From Microbacterium galbinum (GTDB lineage: Bacteria > Actinomycetota > Actinomycetes > Actinomycetales > Microbacteriaceae), in contig NZ_JAHWXM010000001.1 of assembly GCF_023091225.1 (NCBI RefSeq), positions 2,232,001 to 2,296,000 of the forward strand: a stretch of 64,000 nucleotides of DNA. The letters are read 5' to 3'. Every line of letters begins with the position of its first letter. Within the stretch, counting starts at the first letter, position 1. Under the pieces are notes generated by a model. The model saw only the letters and a list, made by a program, of their open reading frames with translations, was not told the DNA's origin and did no database searches. Made by a program: the position numbers and the translations under genes. Shown piece by piece: positions 1 through 8,171 of this stretch.

Positions 1-1
1 C

Positions 2-145
2 ACCCGCCTCATCCCGCTGACGGGTCTGACCACGCCGTTCCTCGCCGCGGGCGGTTCGTCGCTCGTCGCCAACTGGCTCATCGTGGCACTGCTGCTGCGC
101 ATCTCCGACGGCGTACGCCGCCAACCGAGGGTGGTGATCGGATGA
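2..145 (+). CDS. rodA: FtsW/RodA/SpoVE family peptidoglycan polymerase, C-terminal end only
   Basis: The last 47 codons of a gene that begins before the window. The visible end reads through the conserved [14 protein letters not shown] loop and a final membrane helix, then a short basic cytoplasmic tail. This is typical of the SEDS glycosyltransferases that polymerise lipid II. The stop overlaps the start of the next gene (ATGA), which encodes a class B transpeptidase, the usual partner of a SEDS polymerase. The following pbpA-pknA-pknB order is the elongation cluster of Actinobacteria, so RodA is favoured over FtsW; that choice is inferred from context. Most of the protein is not visible. 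Confidence 0.88.
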   Translation, partial: TRLIPLTGLTTPFLAAGGSSLVANWLIVALLLRISDGVRRQPRVVIG

Positions 146-1596
146 CCCGTGAGTTGCGTCGCCTGAGCATCGTGATGCTCTTCATGTTCATCGCGCTGTT
201 CGCCGCCACCAGCTGGATCCAGGTCGTCGACGCCGATGCGCTGGCCCAGAACGACAACAACCAGCGCACGCGCCTCGACAGCTATGAGATCCAGCGCGGC
301 TCGATCATCATCGACGGTACGAACGTCGCCACCTCCGTGCCGTCCGACGATCGCTATCAGTTCCAGCGCGTGTATGCCGACGCCGGCATGTGGGCGCCCG
401 TCACCGGATACTTCAACGCCGCCCTCGATTCCCGCACCGGCATCGAGCAGGCGATGAACGCCGATCTCTCGGGAACCGGATCGAGCGCATTCTTCTCCGA
501 GATCGAGCGCATCCTCTCCGGGCAGCCGCAGACCGGCTTCAGCGTCGAGCTCTCGCTCGATGCCGCGGCCCAGAAGGCCGCCTACGATGCGCTCGGCGGG
601 CTGCAGGGCGCGGTCGTCGCGATCGAACCCAGCACGGGCCGCATTCTGGCGATGGTCTCGACGCCCGGTTTCGACACGAACCTGCTCGCCACGCACGATG
701 CGGATGCCGCGAACGCGACGTACGACCAGCTGGTGCAGGATCCGCTCAAGCCGCTCTCCAACCGCGCGATCGCCGGCGACCTCAACCCGCCGGGCTCGAC
801 GTTCAAGCTCGTCGTTGCGGCAGCCGCCTACGCGAGCGGTGACTTCACGCCCGACTCCACGCTCCCGAACCCCGCGTCGTACACGCTTCCCGGGTCGAGC
901 AACCGCGTCTCGAACGCATGGGGAGGCACCTGCGGCGGCGGTGAGACCGTCACGATCGCCGAGGCGATCCGCCTGAGCTGCAACATCCCCATGGCCGAGC
1001 TCGCGGTGAAGCTCGGAGACGACGCGATCCGCGAGATGGCGGAGAAGTTCGGCTACAACCAGAGCTTCGAGACGCCGCTCGTCTCGACCGCCTCGAGCTA
1101 CCCGCGCGCGCTCGACGACGCGCAGACGGCCCTCTCCGGATTCGGACAGGGACAGGTCACGGCGACGCCGTTGCAGGTCGCGATGATCTCGGCCGGAATC
1201 GCGAACGACGGCCTGGTGATGAACCCGCGGATGGTCGATCAGGTGATCGGCAACGACCTCTCGGTCGTGCGTTCCTACGACGACACCGAGTTCGGCCGTG
1301 CGCTCGAGCCCGACATCGCCGACGAGGTGACGGATGCCATGGTCGCGAGCGTCTCAACGGGCGCTGCGCAGGGTGCAAGAATAGACGGGATCGACGTGGC
1401 CGGTAAGACCGGCACCGCTGAGAACGGAAACAAGCCGCACACGTTGTGGTTCACCGGCTTCGCGCCGGCGGACGACCCCGCTGTGGCGGTGGCAGTCGTC
1501 GTCGAAGACGGCGGAGGACAGGGTCAATCCGGATCCGGCGACACGATCGCCGCTCCGATTGCGAAGAAGGTCATAGAGGCGGTGCTGGGCAGATGA
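142..1596 (+). CDS. pbpA: Class B penicillin-binding protein (transpeptidase) PbpA
   Basis: A 484-residue peptidoglycan D,D-transpeptidase that cross-links stem peptides at the outer face of the membrane. One N-terminal membrane anchor (about residues 8-28) precedes a short pedestal domain and the transpeptidase domain. All three active-site motifs are present: STFK with the nucleophile Ser219, SCN at 279-281 and KTG at 422-424. The start codon overlaps the rodA stop (ATGA) and the stop overlaps pknA in the same way, so rodA, pbpA and pknA are probably translationally coupled. The length fits actinobacterial PbpA, which works in elongation and septation and in mycobacteria is linked to PknA/PknB signalling. 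Nothing looks degraded. Confidence 0.95.
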   Translation: MTRELRRLSIVMLFMFIALFAATSWIQVVDADALAQNDNNQRTRLDSYEIQRGSIIIDGTNVATSVPSDDRYQFQRVYADAGMWAPVTGYFNAALDSRTGIEQAMNADLSGTGSSAFFSEIERILSGQPQTGFSVELSLDAAAQKAAYDALGGLQGAVVAIEPSTGRILAMVSTPGFDTNLLATHDADAANATYDQLVQDPLKPLSNRAIAGDLNPPGSTFKLVVAAAAYASGDFTPDSTLPNPASYTLPGSSNRVSNAWGGTCGGGETVTIAEAIRLSCNIPMAELAVKLGDDAIREMAEKFGYNQSFETPLVSTASSYPRALDDAQTALSGFGQGQVTATPLQVAMISAGIANDGLVMNPRMVDQVIGNDLSVVRSYDDTEFGRALEPDIADEVTDAMVASVSTGAAQGARIDGIDVAGKTGTAENGNKPHTLWFTGFAPADDPAVAVAVVVEDGGGQGQSGSGDTIAAPIAKKVIEAVLGR

Positions 1597-3371
1597 GACC
1601 GACGCAGGGTGTGTCGTTCGGTGGTCGTTACGAGCTGCAGTCGCGTATCGCGATCGGTGGCATGGGTGAGGTCTGGGAGGCGACGGATCACGTCATCGGA
1701 CGTACCGTCGCGATCAAGATCCTCAAGGACGAGTACATGGGCGACCCCGGGTTCCTCGAGCGCTTCCGCGCCGAGGCCCGTCACGCCGCACTCGTCAACC
1801 ATGAGGGCATCGCGAGCGTGTTCGACTACGGCGAGGAGAACGGCAGCGCCTATCTCGTCATGGAGCTCGTGCCCGGCGAGGCGCTGTCGACCGTGCTCGA
1901 GCGCGACGGCGCGCTGAGCGCCGACAAGACTCTCGACATCGTCGCCCAGACGGCATCCGCTCTGCAGGCCGCGCACGCGGCGGGTCTCGTCCACCGCGAC
2001 ATCAAGCCGGGAAACCTGCTGATCACGCCCGACGGCCGCGTCAAGATCACCGACTTCGGTATCGCGCGCATCGCCGACCAGGTGCCGCTCACGGCCACCG
2101 GTCAGGTCATGGGAACCGTGCAGTACCTGTCGCCCGAGCAGGCCTCGGGTCACCCGGCCTCCCCCGCGACCGACACCTACTCGCTCGGCATCGTCGCCTA
2201 CGAATGCCTTGCCGGGAAGCGCCCCTTCACGGGCGAGTCGCAGGTGGCGATCGCGATGGCGCAGATCAACGAGCAGCCGCCGCCGCTGCCGCCGACCGTG
2301 CCGATCCCCGTGCAGAACCTCGTGATGGCGATGATCGCGAAGAAGCCGAGCGACCGTCCGTCGTCGTCGGCCACCGTCGCACGCGCCGCCCAGGCGCTGC
2401 GCCGCGGCGACCTGAACTCCGCGGCGATCGCCGTGCCCGCCATAGCGACGGGCGGCGTCGCCGACGACGCGACGCGCATCCTCACCGCGAGTGGCGACGA
2501 CGGGGCTACCCGCGTGCTGCCGACCACGGCGCAGCTCCCCACCGGAGCCGGCGACGACGAGGCGACCGACGGCAAGAAGAAGAAGCGCAGCCCGTGGACG
2601 TGGCCGCTGGTCGCTCTGATCGCCCTGCTGGTGATCGTGCTCGGCGGAACCGTCTTCGCGCTCATGAACCAGGGCGACAGCGACGCCGACCCGACGCCGA
2701 GCACGTCGACCTCTCGCACCCCCACCCCGAAGCCCACTCCGACAGAGACGGAGACGCCCGCCCCGGAGCCGGTCGACGTCGATGCCCTGCAGTTGCCGGG
2801 TATGACGTGCGACGCGGCTCTCGCCGCCGCACGCGGTGCGGGCCTCGTCCCCAACTGCGTGACCGGAACGACCGTCGCCCCGTCCGCCGACCTCGTCGGC
2901 GCTGTCGAGCGCGTGGAGCCCCGTGGCTCGGTGGATGTGGGCAGTGACATCACGCTCTACCTCTACGCCGACCAGGCCGCGGTCGGAGCCCCGACCAACG
3001 CGCCGACGTTCTCGGGCACGTTCCTCGAGGGCGGCTCTGCGACGATCAACTGGACGGCGTTCTCCTGCCCGAACGGCACCGGAACCCTTTCCTCTTACGA
3101 GGTGACGATCACGAACGCATCCTTCGCGGGTCCCGGCCAGCCGGCCGTGACCACGAAGAGCTTCGGACCGAACGAGACCACGGCGGGAATCTCGATCAAC
3201 ACCGGCACGGCCGGGCAGGTCGTGACCGGCACCTACAAGGCGTTCTGCGGCGACCGCGAGTCCGGAAACTCCCCGCAGGGGCAGTCGACCGCCATCCAGG
3301 GAGCGGCCGTCGATCCGGGCAACGGCGACGACGGCGGAGACGGTGGGAACGGCGGGAACTCAGGCAACTGA
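1593..3371 (+). CDS. pknA: Membrane Ser/Thr protein kinase PknA with an extracellular PASTA-like region
   Basis: A 592-residue kinase starting at the ATG that overlaps the pbpA stop; an upstream in-frame extension would run inside pbpA and is rejected. The cytoplasmic kinase domain (about 10-275) has the glycine loop, VAIK lysine, HRDIKPGN catalytic loop and DFG. After an acidic and lysine-rich linker comes a single membrane helix (about 331-353). Outside the membrane lie a Thr/Pro-rich stalk, one PASTA-like unit with a likely disulfide (GMTC...PNC), an FN3-like beta domain with two cysteines, and a Gly/Asp/Asn-rich tail. Mycobacterial PknA lacks a PASTA part, so this architecture is of interest. 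It probably controls growth and division by phosphorylating cell-wall proteins. Confidence 0.93.
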   Translation: MRPTQGVSFGGRYELQSRIAIGGMGEVWEATDHVIGRTVAIKILKDEYMGDPGFLERFRAEARHAALVNHEGIASVFDYGEENGSAYLVMELVPGEALSTVLERDGALSADKTLDIVAQTASALQAAHAAGLVHRDIKPGNLLITPDGRVKITDFGIARIADQVPLTATGQVMGTVQYLSPEQASGHPASPATDTYSLGIVAYECLAGKRPFTGESQVAIAMAQINEQPPPLPPTVPIPVQNLVMAMIAKKPSDRPSSSATVARAAQALRRGDLNSAAIAVPAIATGGVADDATRILTASGDDGATRVLPTTAQLPTGAGDDEATDGKKKKRSPWTWPLVALIALLVIVLGGTVFALMNQGDSDADPTPSTSTSRTPTPKPTPTETETPAPEPVDVDALQLPGMTCDAALAAARGAGLVPNCVTGTTVAPSADLVGAVERVEPRGSVDVGSDITLYLYADQAAVGAPTNAPTFSGTFLEGGSATINWTAFSCPNGTGTLSSYEVTITNASFAGPGQPAVTTKSFGPNETTAGISINTGTAGQVVTGTYKAFCGDRESGNSPQGQSTAIQGAAVDPGNGDDGGDGGNGGNSGN

Positions 3372-3425
3372 GGGTAGCCTTTACTCCACCACACATCACG
3401 TCCAGTTGTCCCAGGGGGGTCATCC

Positions 3426-5120
3426 GTGTCCACAGAGCCACGCGTTCTCGCGGGTAGGTACCGCGTCGACGAGCTCATCGGGCACGGCGGCATGGCGAAG
3501 GTCTACCGCGGGTACGACCTGACCCTCGGGCGCGAGGTCGCGATCAAGATCCTCGATCCCGACCTGGCGCGCGACACCGCGTTCCGCACCCGGTTCCGGC
3601 TCGAGGCGCAGGCGGCGTCGCGCATGTCGCACCCCTCGATCGTGCGCGTCTTCGACGCGGGCGATTCGGCGGCGGACGCCTCGTCCGACGATCCGCCCTA
3701 CATCGTGATGGAACTCGTCAAGGGGACGCTGCTCAAGGACATCATCGCGGCCGGCCCCGTGCCCCTCGACGACACGATCCGCTACGTCGACGGCATCCTC
3801 GAGGCGCTGAACTACTCGCACCGTGCCGGCGTCGTGCACCGCGACATCAAGCCGGGCAACGTCATGGTCACGCCCGACGGCAAGGTCAAGGTGATGGACT
3901 TCGGCATCGCCCGTGCCGTCTCGGACTCCTCGTCGACGGTCGCCGAGACCACGCAGATCATCGGAACGGCCGCGTACTTCTCCCCCGAGCAGGCCAAGGG
4001 CGAGCCCGTCGACGCGCGCGCCGACCTCTACTCCACCGGCGTGGTGCTCTACGAACTGCTCACCGGTCGTCAGCCCTTCCGCGGCGAATCGCCCGTGGCC
4101 GTCGCCTACCAGCACGTCAGCGAGACCCCGGTGCCGCCGACCGAGCTCAACGAGGACTCCCCGGGCGCCCTCGATCCGATCGTGCTGCGCGCTCTCGCCA
4201 AGGACCCGTACCAGCGGTACCCGGATGCCGCGCACTTCCGCTCGGCCCTCGACGCCGCGGTCGCGGGCGAGGCTCCGACGCGCAAGCAGCTGGGCGCACT
4301 CACGAGCGAGCTCTACGGTGCCAACCCGCGCCAGGCGCAGGAGACGGCTCGATCGCTGCGCCAGCTCAGCACCGACACGACGATGGCGCGCACGCAGTCC
4401 GGCCCGCCGGTGGCGTGGATCTGGGCCGGTGTGGCCCTTCTCGCCGTGCTCATCGCCTCGGTGCTGTTCTGGGTGGTCACAATGCGTCCCCCCGAGGTGC
4501 CGCAGACCGCTCGCGTGGTGCCCGACCTGGTCGACGTCGCCTCCGACCGCGCCCAGGCCGATCTCTCCGAACTCGATCTCGAGGCGAAACTGGTGCTCGA
4601 GACGAGCTCCGACATCGCCGAGGGCAACGTCACGCGCACCGATCCGCAGGCCGGTGTCGCCGTCGCGAAGGGCGACCTGGTCACCATCTACGTCTCGACG
4701 GGTCAGGAGACGGTCGCCGTCCCGGCCATCGAGGGCATGGCGCTCGATGCCGCCCGTCAGGCACTGGCGGATGCCGGACTCGAACTCGGCACGGTCATCC
4801 AGAGGAACGAACCCGAGATCGCGGGCGACACGGTCATCGAGTCGAGCCAGCCCGCCGACGCCGAGGTCGCGCCCGGAACCGTGGTCAACCTCGTCGTCGC
4901 GAGCGGCAAGATGGCTCTCTATAACCTCGCGGGCTTCACGGTCGACGCGGCGAAGCAGGAGCTCGAGAAAATCGGTCTCGTGCCCAGCCCGGTCGACCAA
5001 GGTGAGTGCGCGCCGAAAGAGGTCCCGAACACTGTGCTGTCGATGTCCGCGGCGCCCGGTGACGTGGCGATCGGGACAACCGTCGAGCTGCGCTTCTGCT
5101 CGACCGCCCCCGCAGGCTGA
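3426..5120 (+). CDS. pknB: PASTA-domain Ser/Thr protein kinase PknB
   Basis: A 564-residue receptor-type kinase. The GTG start at 3426 is preceded by a G-rich Shine-Dalgarno (GGGGGG about 7 bases upstream); a TAGCCT box near 3374 could be its own promoter. The kinase domain (about 10-275) has VAIK, HRDIKPGN and DFG motifs. A juxtamembrane segment leads to one membrane helix (about 324-348) followed by three PASTA repeats that in this family bind muropeptides or lipid II. The last repeat carries two cysteines (GEC and RFC). The family is the central sensor for peptidoglycan state in Actinobacteria. It converges on trpG with only nine bases between the stop codons and no obvious terminator hairpin. 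Confidence 0.95.
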   Translation: MSTEPRVLAGRYRVDELIGHGGMAKVYRGYDLTLGREVAIKILDPDLARDTAFRTRFRLEAQAASRMSHPSIVRVFDAGDSAADASSDDPPYIVMELVKGTLLKDIIAAGPVPLDDTIRYVDGILEALNYSHRAGVVHRDIKPGNVMVTPDGKVKVMDFGIARAVSDSSSTVAETTQIIGTAAYFSPEQAKGEPVDARADLYSTGVVLYELLTGRQPFRGESPVAVAYQHVSETPVPPTELNEDSPGALDPIVLRALAKDPYQRYPDAAHFRSALDAAVAGEAPTRKQLGALTSELYGANPRQAQETARSLRQLSTDTTMARTQSGPPVAWIWAGVALLAVLIASVLFWVVTMRPPEVPQTARVVPDLVDVASDRAQADLSELDLEAKLVLETSSDIAEGNVTRTDPQAGVAVAKGDLVTIYVSTGQETVAVPAIEGMALDAARQALADAGLELGTVIQRNEPEIAGDTVIESSQPADAEVAPGTVVNLVVASGKMALYNLAGFTVDAAKQELEKIGLVPSPVDQGECAPKEVPNTVLSMSAAPGDVAIGTTVELRFCSTAPAG

Positions 5121-5129
5121 CCCCGGCGG

Positions 5130-5759
5130 TCACACCAGGGCGGTGAGGCCCGCCGACCGCGCCACGGCATCCGTGTCGCCGGCGAGGGCGAGCCAGTTCG
5201 CCAGCAGGCGATAGCCGCTCTCGGTGAGCACGCTCTCGGGGTGGAACTGCACACCGACGATCGGAAGGTCGCGGTGCGCGATGCCCATGACGGTGCCGGA
5301 CGCCGTGTGCGCGGTCACGCGCAGCGCCTTGGGCAGATCGGATGCCGCGACCCCGAGCGAGTGATACCGCCCGACGTCGAAGGGGGAGCGGATGCCGTCG
5401 AACAGCGCCGACCCGTCGTGCACGACCGCCGACACCATGCCGTGCATGAGCTCGGGCGCAGCGGTCACCGGGGCGCCGAAGGCCTCGCCGATCGCCTGGT
5501 GCCCGAGGCAGACGCCGAGCAGCGGCATCCGTCGTTCGGCCGCGAGTCGTACGGCATCCACCGACACTCCGGCGTCCGCCGGGGTGCCGGGGCCGGGGGA
5601 GAGGAGCAGGGCGTCGAACTCCGGAAGGAGCGCGTCGAGTTCGGCGGCGTCGACGGCGTCCGCCTCGATCATCGAGGTCTCGGCGCCGAGCTCGTGGAGG
5701 TAGCCGACCAGGGTGTGCACGAAGCTGTCGTGGTTGTCGACCACGAGCACCCGGGTCAT
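5130..5759 (-). CDS. trpG: Class I glutamine amidotransferase, anthranilate / aminodeoxychorismate synthase component II
   Basis: A 209-residue glutaminase subunit that supplies ammonia to chorismate for tryptophan (TrpG) or folate (PabA) synthesis. The start at 5759 gives the conserved MTRVLVVDNHDSF beginning; an upstream in-frame extension has no family character. The catalytic triad is visible: Cys in GVCLGHQ, and His and Glu in VQFHPES. The oxyanion loop LSPGPGTP is intact. The ATG overlaps the stop of the upstream 51-residue membrane protein gene, so the two are coupled. No synthase component I is nearby, so it may serve both pathways; the gene next to pknB in mycobacteria is named trpG, and the symbol follows that context. 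Confidence 0.9.
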   Translation of the reverse strand: MTRVLVVDNHDSFVHTLVGYLHELGAETSMIEADAVDAAELDALLPEFDALLLSPGPGTPADAGVSVDAVRLAAERRMPLLGVCLGHQAIGEAFGAPVTAAPELMHGMVSAVVHDGSALFDGIRSPFDVGRYHSLGVAASDLPKALRVTAHTASGTVMGIAHRDLPIVGVQFHPESVLTESGYRLLANWLALAGDTDAVARSAGLTALV

Positions 5760-5911
5760 TCGAGGTCGACCTCGCCGGGGTTGATGATGGGGCTGATCCA
5801 CGGGAAGACGTACCAGAACAGCCCGTAGAGGATCGCGGCGACGGCGACGAGCACGATGAGCAGGCGGATCCACCAGGGGCCGGGCAGCAGGCGCCAGATT
5901 GCGGCGTACAT
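5756..5911 (-). CDS. Small single-span membrane protein (51 residues)
   Basis: A short gene between the sortase gene (16 bases upstream) and trpG (ATGA overlap). The protein starts MYAAIWRLLPGPWW, has one strongly hydrophobic helix rich in Ile, Leu and Val, then an aromatic FWYVFPW patch and an acidic end. A GAGGAGAAAC Shine-Dalgarno lies just before the ATG. Tight packing with both neighbours supports it being translated. I do not recognise a family; tryptophan-rich ends flanking a single helix suggest an integral membrane protein, perhaps helping the sortase or the wall-synthesis proteins encoded next door, but that is only a guess from position. Confidence 0.75.
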   Translation of the reverse strand: MYAAIWRLLPGPWWIRLLIVLVAVAAILYGLFWYVFPWISPIINPGEVDLE

Positions 5912-5927
5912 GTTTCTCCTCGTGCCT

Positions 5928-6722
5928 CTAGATGGACGGTGCGGCCGGGGGCGGCGGCGGGTCGGTCAGTGCCGGGGGCGGACCCTCGGCACGGGGCTGG
6001 AAGCTCTCGAACACTCCGTAGGCGACGATGCGCTCAGCCAGCGAGTACAGGGGAGAGCACGCGGTGAGGGTGATGTAGCGCTCACCGGTCGCGACCTCGG
6101 GCATCTGCGGCACGTCGGCGAGCACGTCGGTCTGCGTCGGCTTGACGTACTCGAGGGTGCGGAAGCGGTAGGTGAACCAACCGTCCTTCGTCTCGACGAC
6201 GATCGCGTCGCCGATCTGGAGCTTGTCGAGCTGGTTGAACGGCTTGCCCCAGGTCGTGCGGTGCCCGGCCATCGCGAAGTTGCCGACCTCGCCCGGCATC
6301 TTCGAGTTCGTGTAGACGCCGATGCCGAGGTTGTCGAGCGTGCGGGCACGCGTCGTGCCGCCGTAGATGCCGTAGTTGTAGTCGGCACCGAAACGCGGGA
6401 TGTGCATCTGACCGAGCTGCTCGGTGTCGGCCGGTGCTGCGGGGATCACCGGCTCGTAATACGTCGAGCCGTCGTCGCCTTCGACGAGCGGGGGGAGCTC
6501 GGGCGTGGGACCTGCGGCCCACTCCGCCGAGACGGCCGCGCCCTCTTCGTTCTTCTGGGCGGCGATGATGATGTCGCCGATCCACATCTGCCACGCGACG
6601 AACAACAGAACGAGTACGCCGGCGGTGAGCAGGAGCTCCCCGAGAACGCTCGCGAACGTGGCGCGCGAACGTCGACGGGACCGTCGCGCGCGTCGCCCCC
6701 CAGGCACGACGGATGCAGTCAT
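5928..6722 (-). CDS. srtE: Class E sortase
   Basis: A 264-residue transpeptidase that cleaves a wall-sorting signal and joins surface proteins to peptidoglycan. A very basic N-terminus (RR-rich, 10-21) leads into one membrane helix (about 27-47); the catalytic domain is outside. His154 (MAGHRT), Cys222 (TLTACSP) and Arg231 (ERIVAYG) make the sortase triad, and a Pro-rich tail ends the protein. Class E enzymes in Streptomyces and Corynebacterium favour LAXTG signals; two proteins in this window end with LAGTG and LAVTG. It heads an operon with the 51-residue membrane protein and trpG. A TAAGAT box six bases before the ATG suggests a leaderless transcript. Confidence 0.92.
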   Translation of the reverse strand: MTASVVPGGRRARRSRRRSRATFASVLGELLLTAGVLVLLFVAWQMWIGDIIIAAQKNEEGAAVSAEWAAGPTPELPPLVEGDDGSTYYEPVIPAAPADTEQLGQMHIPRFGADYNYGIYGGTTRARTLDNLGIGVYTNSKMPGEVGNFAMAGHRTTWGKPFNQLDKLQIGDAIVVETKDGWFTYRFRTLEYVKPTQTDVLADVPQMPEVATGERYITLTACSPLYSLAERIVAYGVFESFQPRAEGPPPALTDPPPPPAAPSI

Positions 6723-6728
6723 GGCGTG

Positions 6729-6734
6729 ATCTTA
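6729..6734 (-). promoter_or_regulatory. -10 box of a leaderless promoter for srtE
   Basis: TAAGAT on the minus strand with 6 bases to the ATG and no Shine-Dalgarno, so transcription should begin at or next to the start codon. Confidence 0.55.
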
Positions 6735-6812
6735 TCCCGTCGCGCTGTGGGTGCGCCGCGACCGTCGAGGAGCGCCCCGGCATCCGCACTCGGGATCATC
6801 ACTCGATTTCGG

Positions 6813-6818
6813 TACAAT
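6813..6818 (+). promoter_or_regulatory. -10 box of a leaderless promoter for crgA
   Basis: TACAAT, a near-consensus -10 box, with 6 bases to the ATG. No ribosome binding site fits between. The sortase promoter lies back to back with it, so the two operons diverge from a short shared region. Confidence 0.6.
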
Positions 6819-6824
6819 GCTGGA

Positions 6825-7064
6825 ATGGCACGAGACCGAAAGACCGAAGAACCCGCTGTCGAGCGCGCCGAAGGCGACGCCGCTCCCAACGCCGTGTGGT
6901 TCAAGCCGGTGATGATCGGCTTCATGCTGCTGGGCCTCGCGTGGATCCTCGTGTTCTACATCTCGGGCCAGCAGTTCCCGATCCCGGGCCTCGGCAACTG
7001 GAACCTCGGCATCGGCCTGGGCATCGCGCTGATCGGTTTCCTCATGACCACGCGCTGGCGCTGA
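6825..7064 (+). CDS. crgA: Cell division protein CrgA
   Basis: A 79-residue membrane protein. After a charged cytoplasmic N-terminus come two membrane helices (KPVMIGFMLLGLAWILVFYI and a second one near the C-terminus) joined by a short loop with the family's GQQFPIPGLGNWN motif. CrgA recruits and stabilises FtsZ-ring partners such as FtsI and, in Streptomyces, delays septation. The length and C-terminal TRWR fit the family well. The ATG at 6825 is chosen because family similarity begins there and a -10 box lies six bases upstream. A strong terminator follows. Confidence 0.93.
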   Translation: MARDRKTEEPAVERAEGDAAPNAVWFKPVMIGFMLLGLAWILVFYISGQQFPIPGLGNWNLGIGLGIALIGFLMTTRWR

Positions 7065-7083
7065 GTTCAGCACCCACGACTTC

Positions 7084-7115
7084 CGAAGGCCCCTCGCTCC
7101 GGCGAGGGGCCTTCG
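7084..7115 (+). terminator. Terminator after crgA
   Basis: A perfect 14-bp stem (CGAAGGCCCCTCGC with its complement) closes on a TCCG tetraloop 20 bases after the crgA stop. There is only a short T-rich run after it (TCGTCGTT). It may work in both directions. Confidence 0.85.
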
Positions 7116-7165
7116 TCGTTCCGGGCGGGGCTGTATCCCCAGGAACTCACAAGCCGCCCACAGAG

Positions 7166-7239
7166 TTATCCACAGGTCTATCCACACCTGGGGAGAATTA
7201 CACCGGTGTTATTCACAGGTGTTAACAGAGTTGTTAACA
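7166..7239 (+). promoter_or_regulatory. Cluster of DnaA boxes plus paired TGTTAACA palindromes
   Basis: Three same-strand DnaA-box-like 9-mers lie within 52 bases: TTATCCACA (7166-7174), CTATCCACA (7178-7186) and TTATTCACA (7209-7217). They are followed at once by two TGTTAACA palindromes spaced by GAGT (7220-7227 and 7232-7239). It lies between the crgA terminator and the rhomboid gene, 32 kb from oriC. It could titrate DnaA, regulate a nearby gene, or be an accessory origin element. Confidence 0.6.
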
Positions 7240-7247
7240 ACCCCTCA

Positions 7248-8150
7248 TCAGGCCAGAATGATCAGCGGTGGAACGACGAAGACCACGACGAGCAGCACGA
7301 CCGTCAGCGCCGCCAGAGCGACGATCTGCCAGATCCGCTGCTCTCGCCGCTTCGTCTTGACGATGATGTAGGCCACGAGCGCGCCCACGACGAGTCCGCC
7401 GAGATGGGCCTGCCACGAGATGCGCCCGCCGCCGAAGAAGAGTCCATAGACGAAATTGATGCCCAGGATCACCAGGAGTCCGGTGACATTGGCTCCGATG
7501 TGGCGGCCGATGATGAGCAGAGCCGCCATCATGCCGAAGATCGCACCGGATGCTCCGACCGTCGGCTGACTCGGGTCGAGAAGGGCGACCATCACCGAGC
7601 CACCGAGACCACTGATCAGGTAGAGCGCGAGGAAGCGCACCCGCCCGAGCATGGGCTCGAGGCTCTGGCCGATCAACCACAGCGCGAGCATGTTGAGGGC
7701 GAGATGGATGAACCCGCCGTGCGCGAACACCGCCGTGAGCAGGCGCCAGGGCTGGAAAGGCGCTCCGGACAGATCGGGGTAGAGGTACGCCGCCGCGAAC
7801 ACCATCTGCTGCGTGAGCGCCTCGCCCACCCCGGGAATGAGCTGGATGAGACCGACCAACGAGGTCACCGCCAGGAGGGCGTACGTGACCAGAGGGCGTC
7901 CGCTGCGGGTGGTCCCCATGACGGCGGCCGTCGAACCGCCACCCCAGCGTCGCTCGGCGCGCTTCTGCGCGGGGGTGCGGTTCTTGCGCTCGGCCTTCAT
8001 GCACTCGGGGCAGATCACCCCGACCGCGGCGGGCGTCTGGCATTCGCCGCAGATCGTGCGCAGGCAGCGCTGGCAGAGCACGAAGCTCTGCCGATCCGGA
8101 TGCCGGTAACAGAAGTTGTCGCGATTGCTCGCGAACTCAGGCGTCGTCAT
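7248..8150 (-). CDS. Rhomboid family intramembrane serine protease with N-terminal zinc-binding domain
   Basis: A 300-residue protein. The N-terminal 50 residues hold Cys14, His17, Cys26, Cys29, Cys34, Cys37, Cys47 and Cys50 in a B-box-like zinc pattern common in actinobacterial rhomboids. About six membrane helices follow. The catalytic dyad is Ser201 in GASGAIFG and His249 in QAHLGG; the HGGFIHLALNM segment is the other rhomboid signature. Rhomboids cut single-span proteins inside the membrane; the substrate is not known. The gene converges on crgA, and the cyclophilin gene lies 21 bases upstream of it on the same strand, so the two may be co-transcribed. Confidence 0.92.
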   Translation of the reverse strand: MTTPEFASNRDNFCYRHPDRQSFVLCQRCLRTICGECQTPAAVGVICPECMKAERKNRTPAQKRAERRWGGGSTAAVMGTTRSGRPLVTYALLAVTSLVGLIQLIPGVGEALTQQMVFAAAYLYPDLSGAPFQPWRLLTAVFAHGGFIHLALNMLALWLIGQSLEPMLGRVRFLALYLISGLGGSVMVALLDPSQPTVGASGAIFGMMAALLIIGRHIGANVTGLLVILGINFVYGLFFGGGRISWQAHLGGLVVGALVAYIIVKTKRREQRIWQIVALAALTVVLLVVVFVVPPLIILA

Positions 8151-8171
8151 CCGGATCGGCGATCGCTGTCG

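Noticed and set aside
7166..7239. A second replication origin at 7.2 kb
   Set aside because: Only three boxes, no dnaA or dnaN next to it, and a full oriC lies between dnaA and dnaN. Kept as a DnaA-box cluster only.
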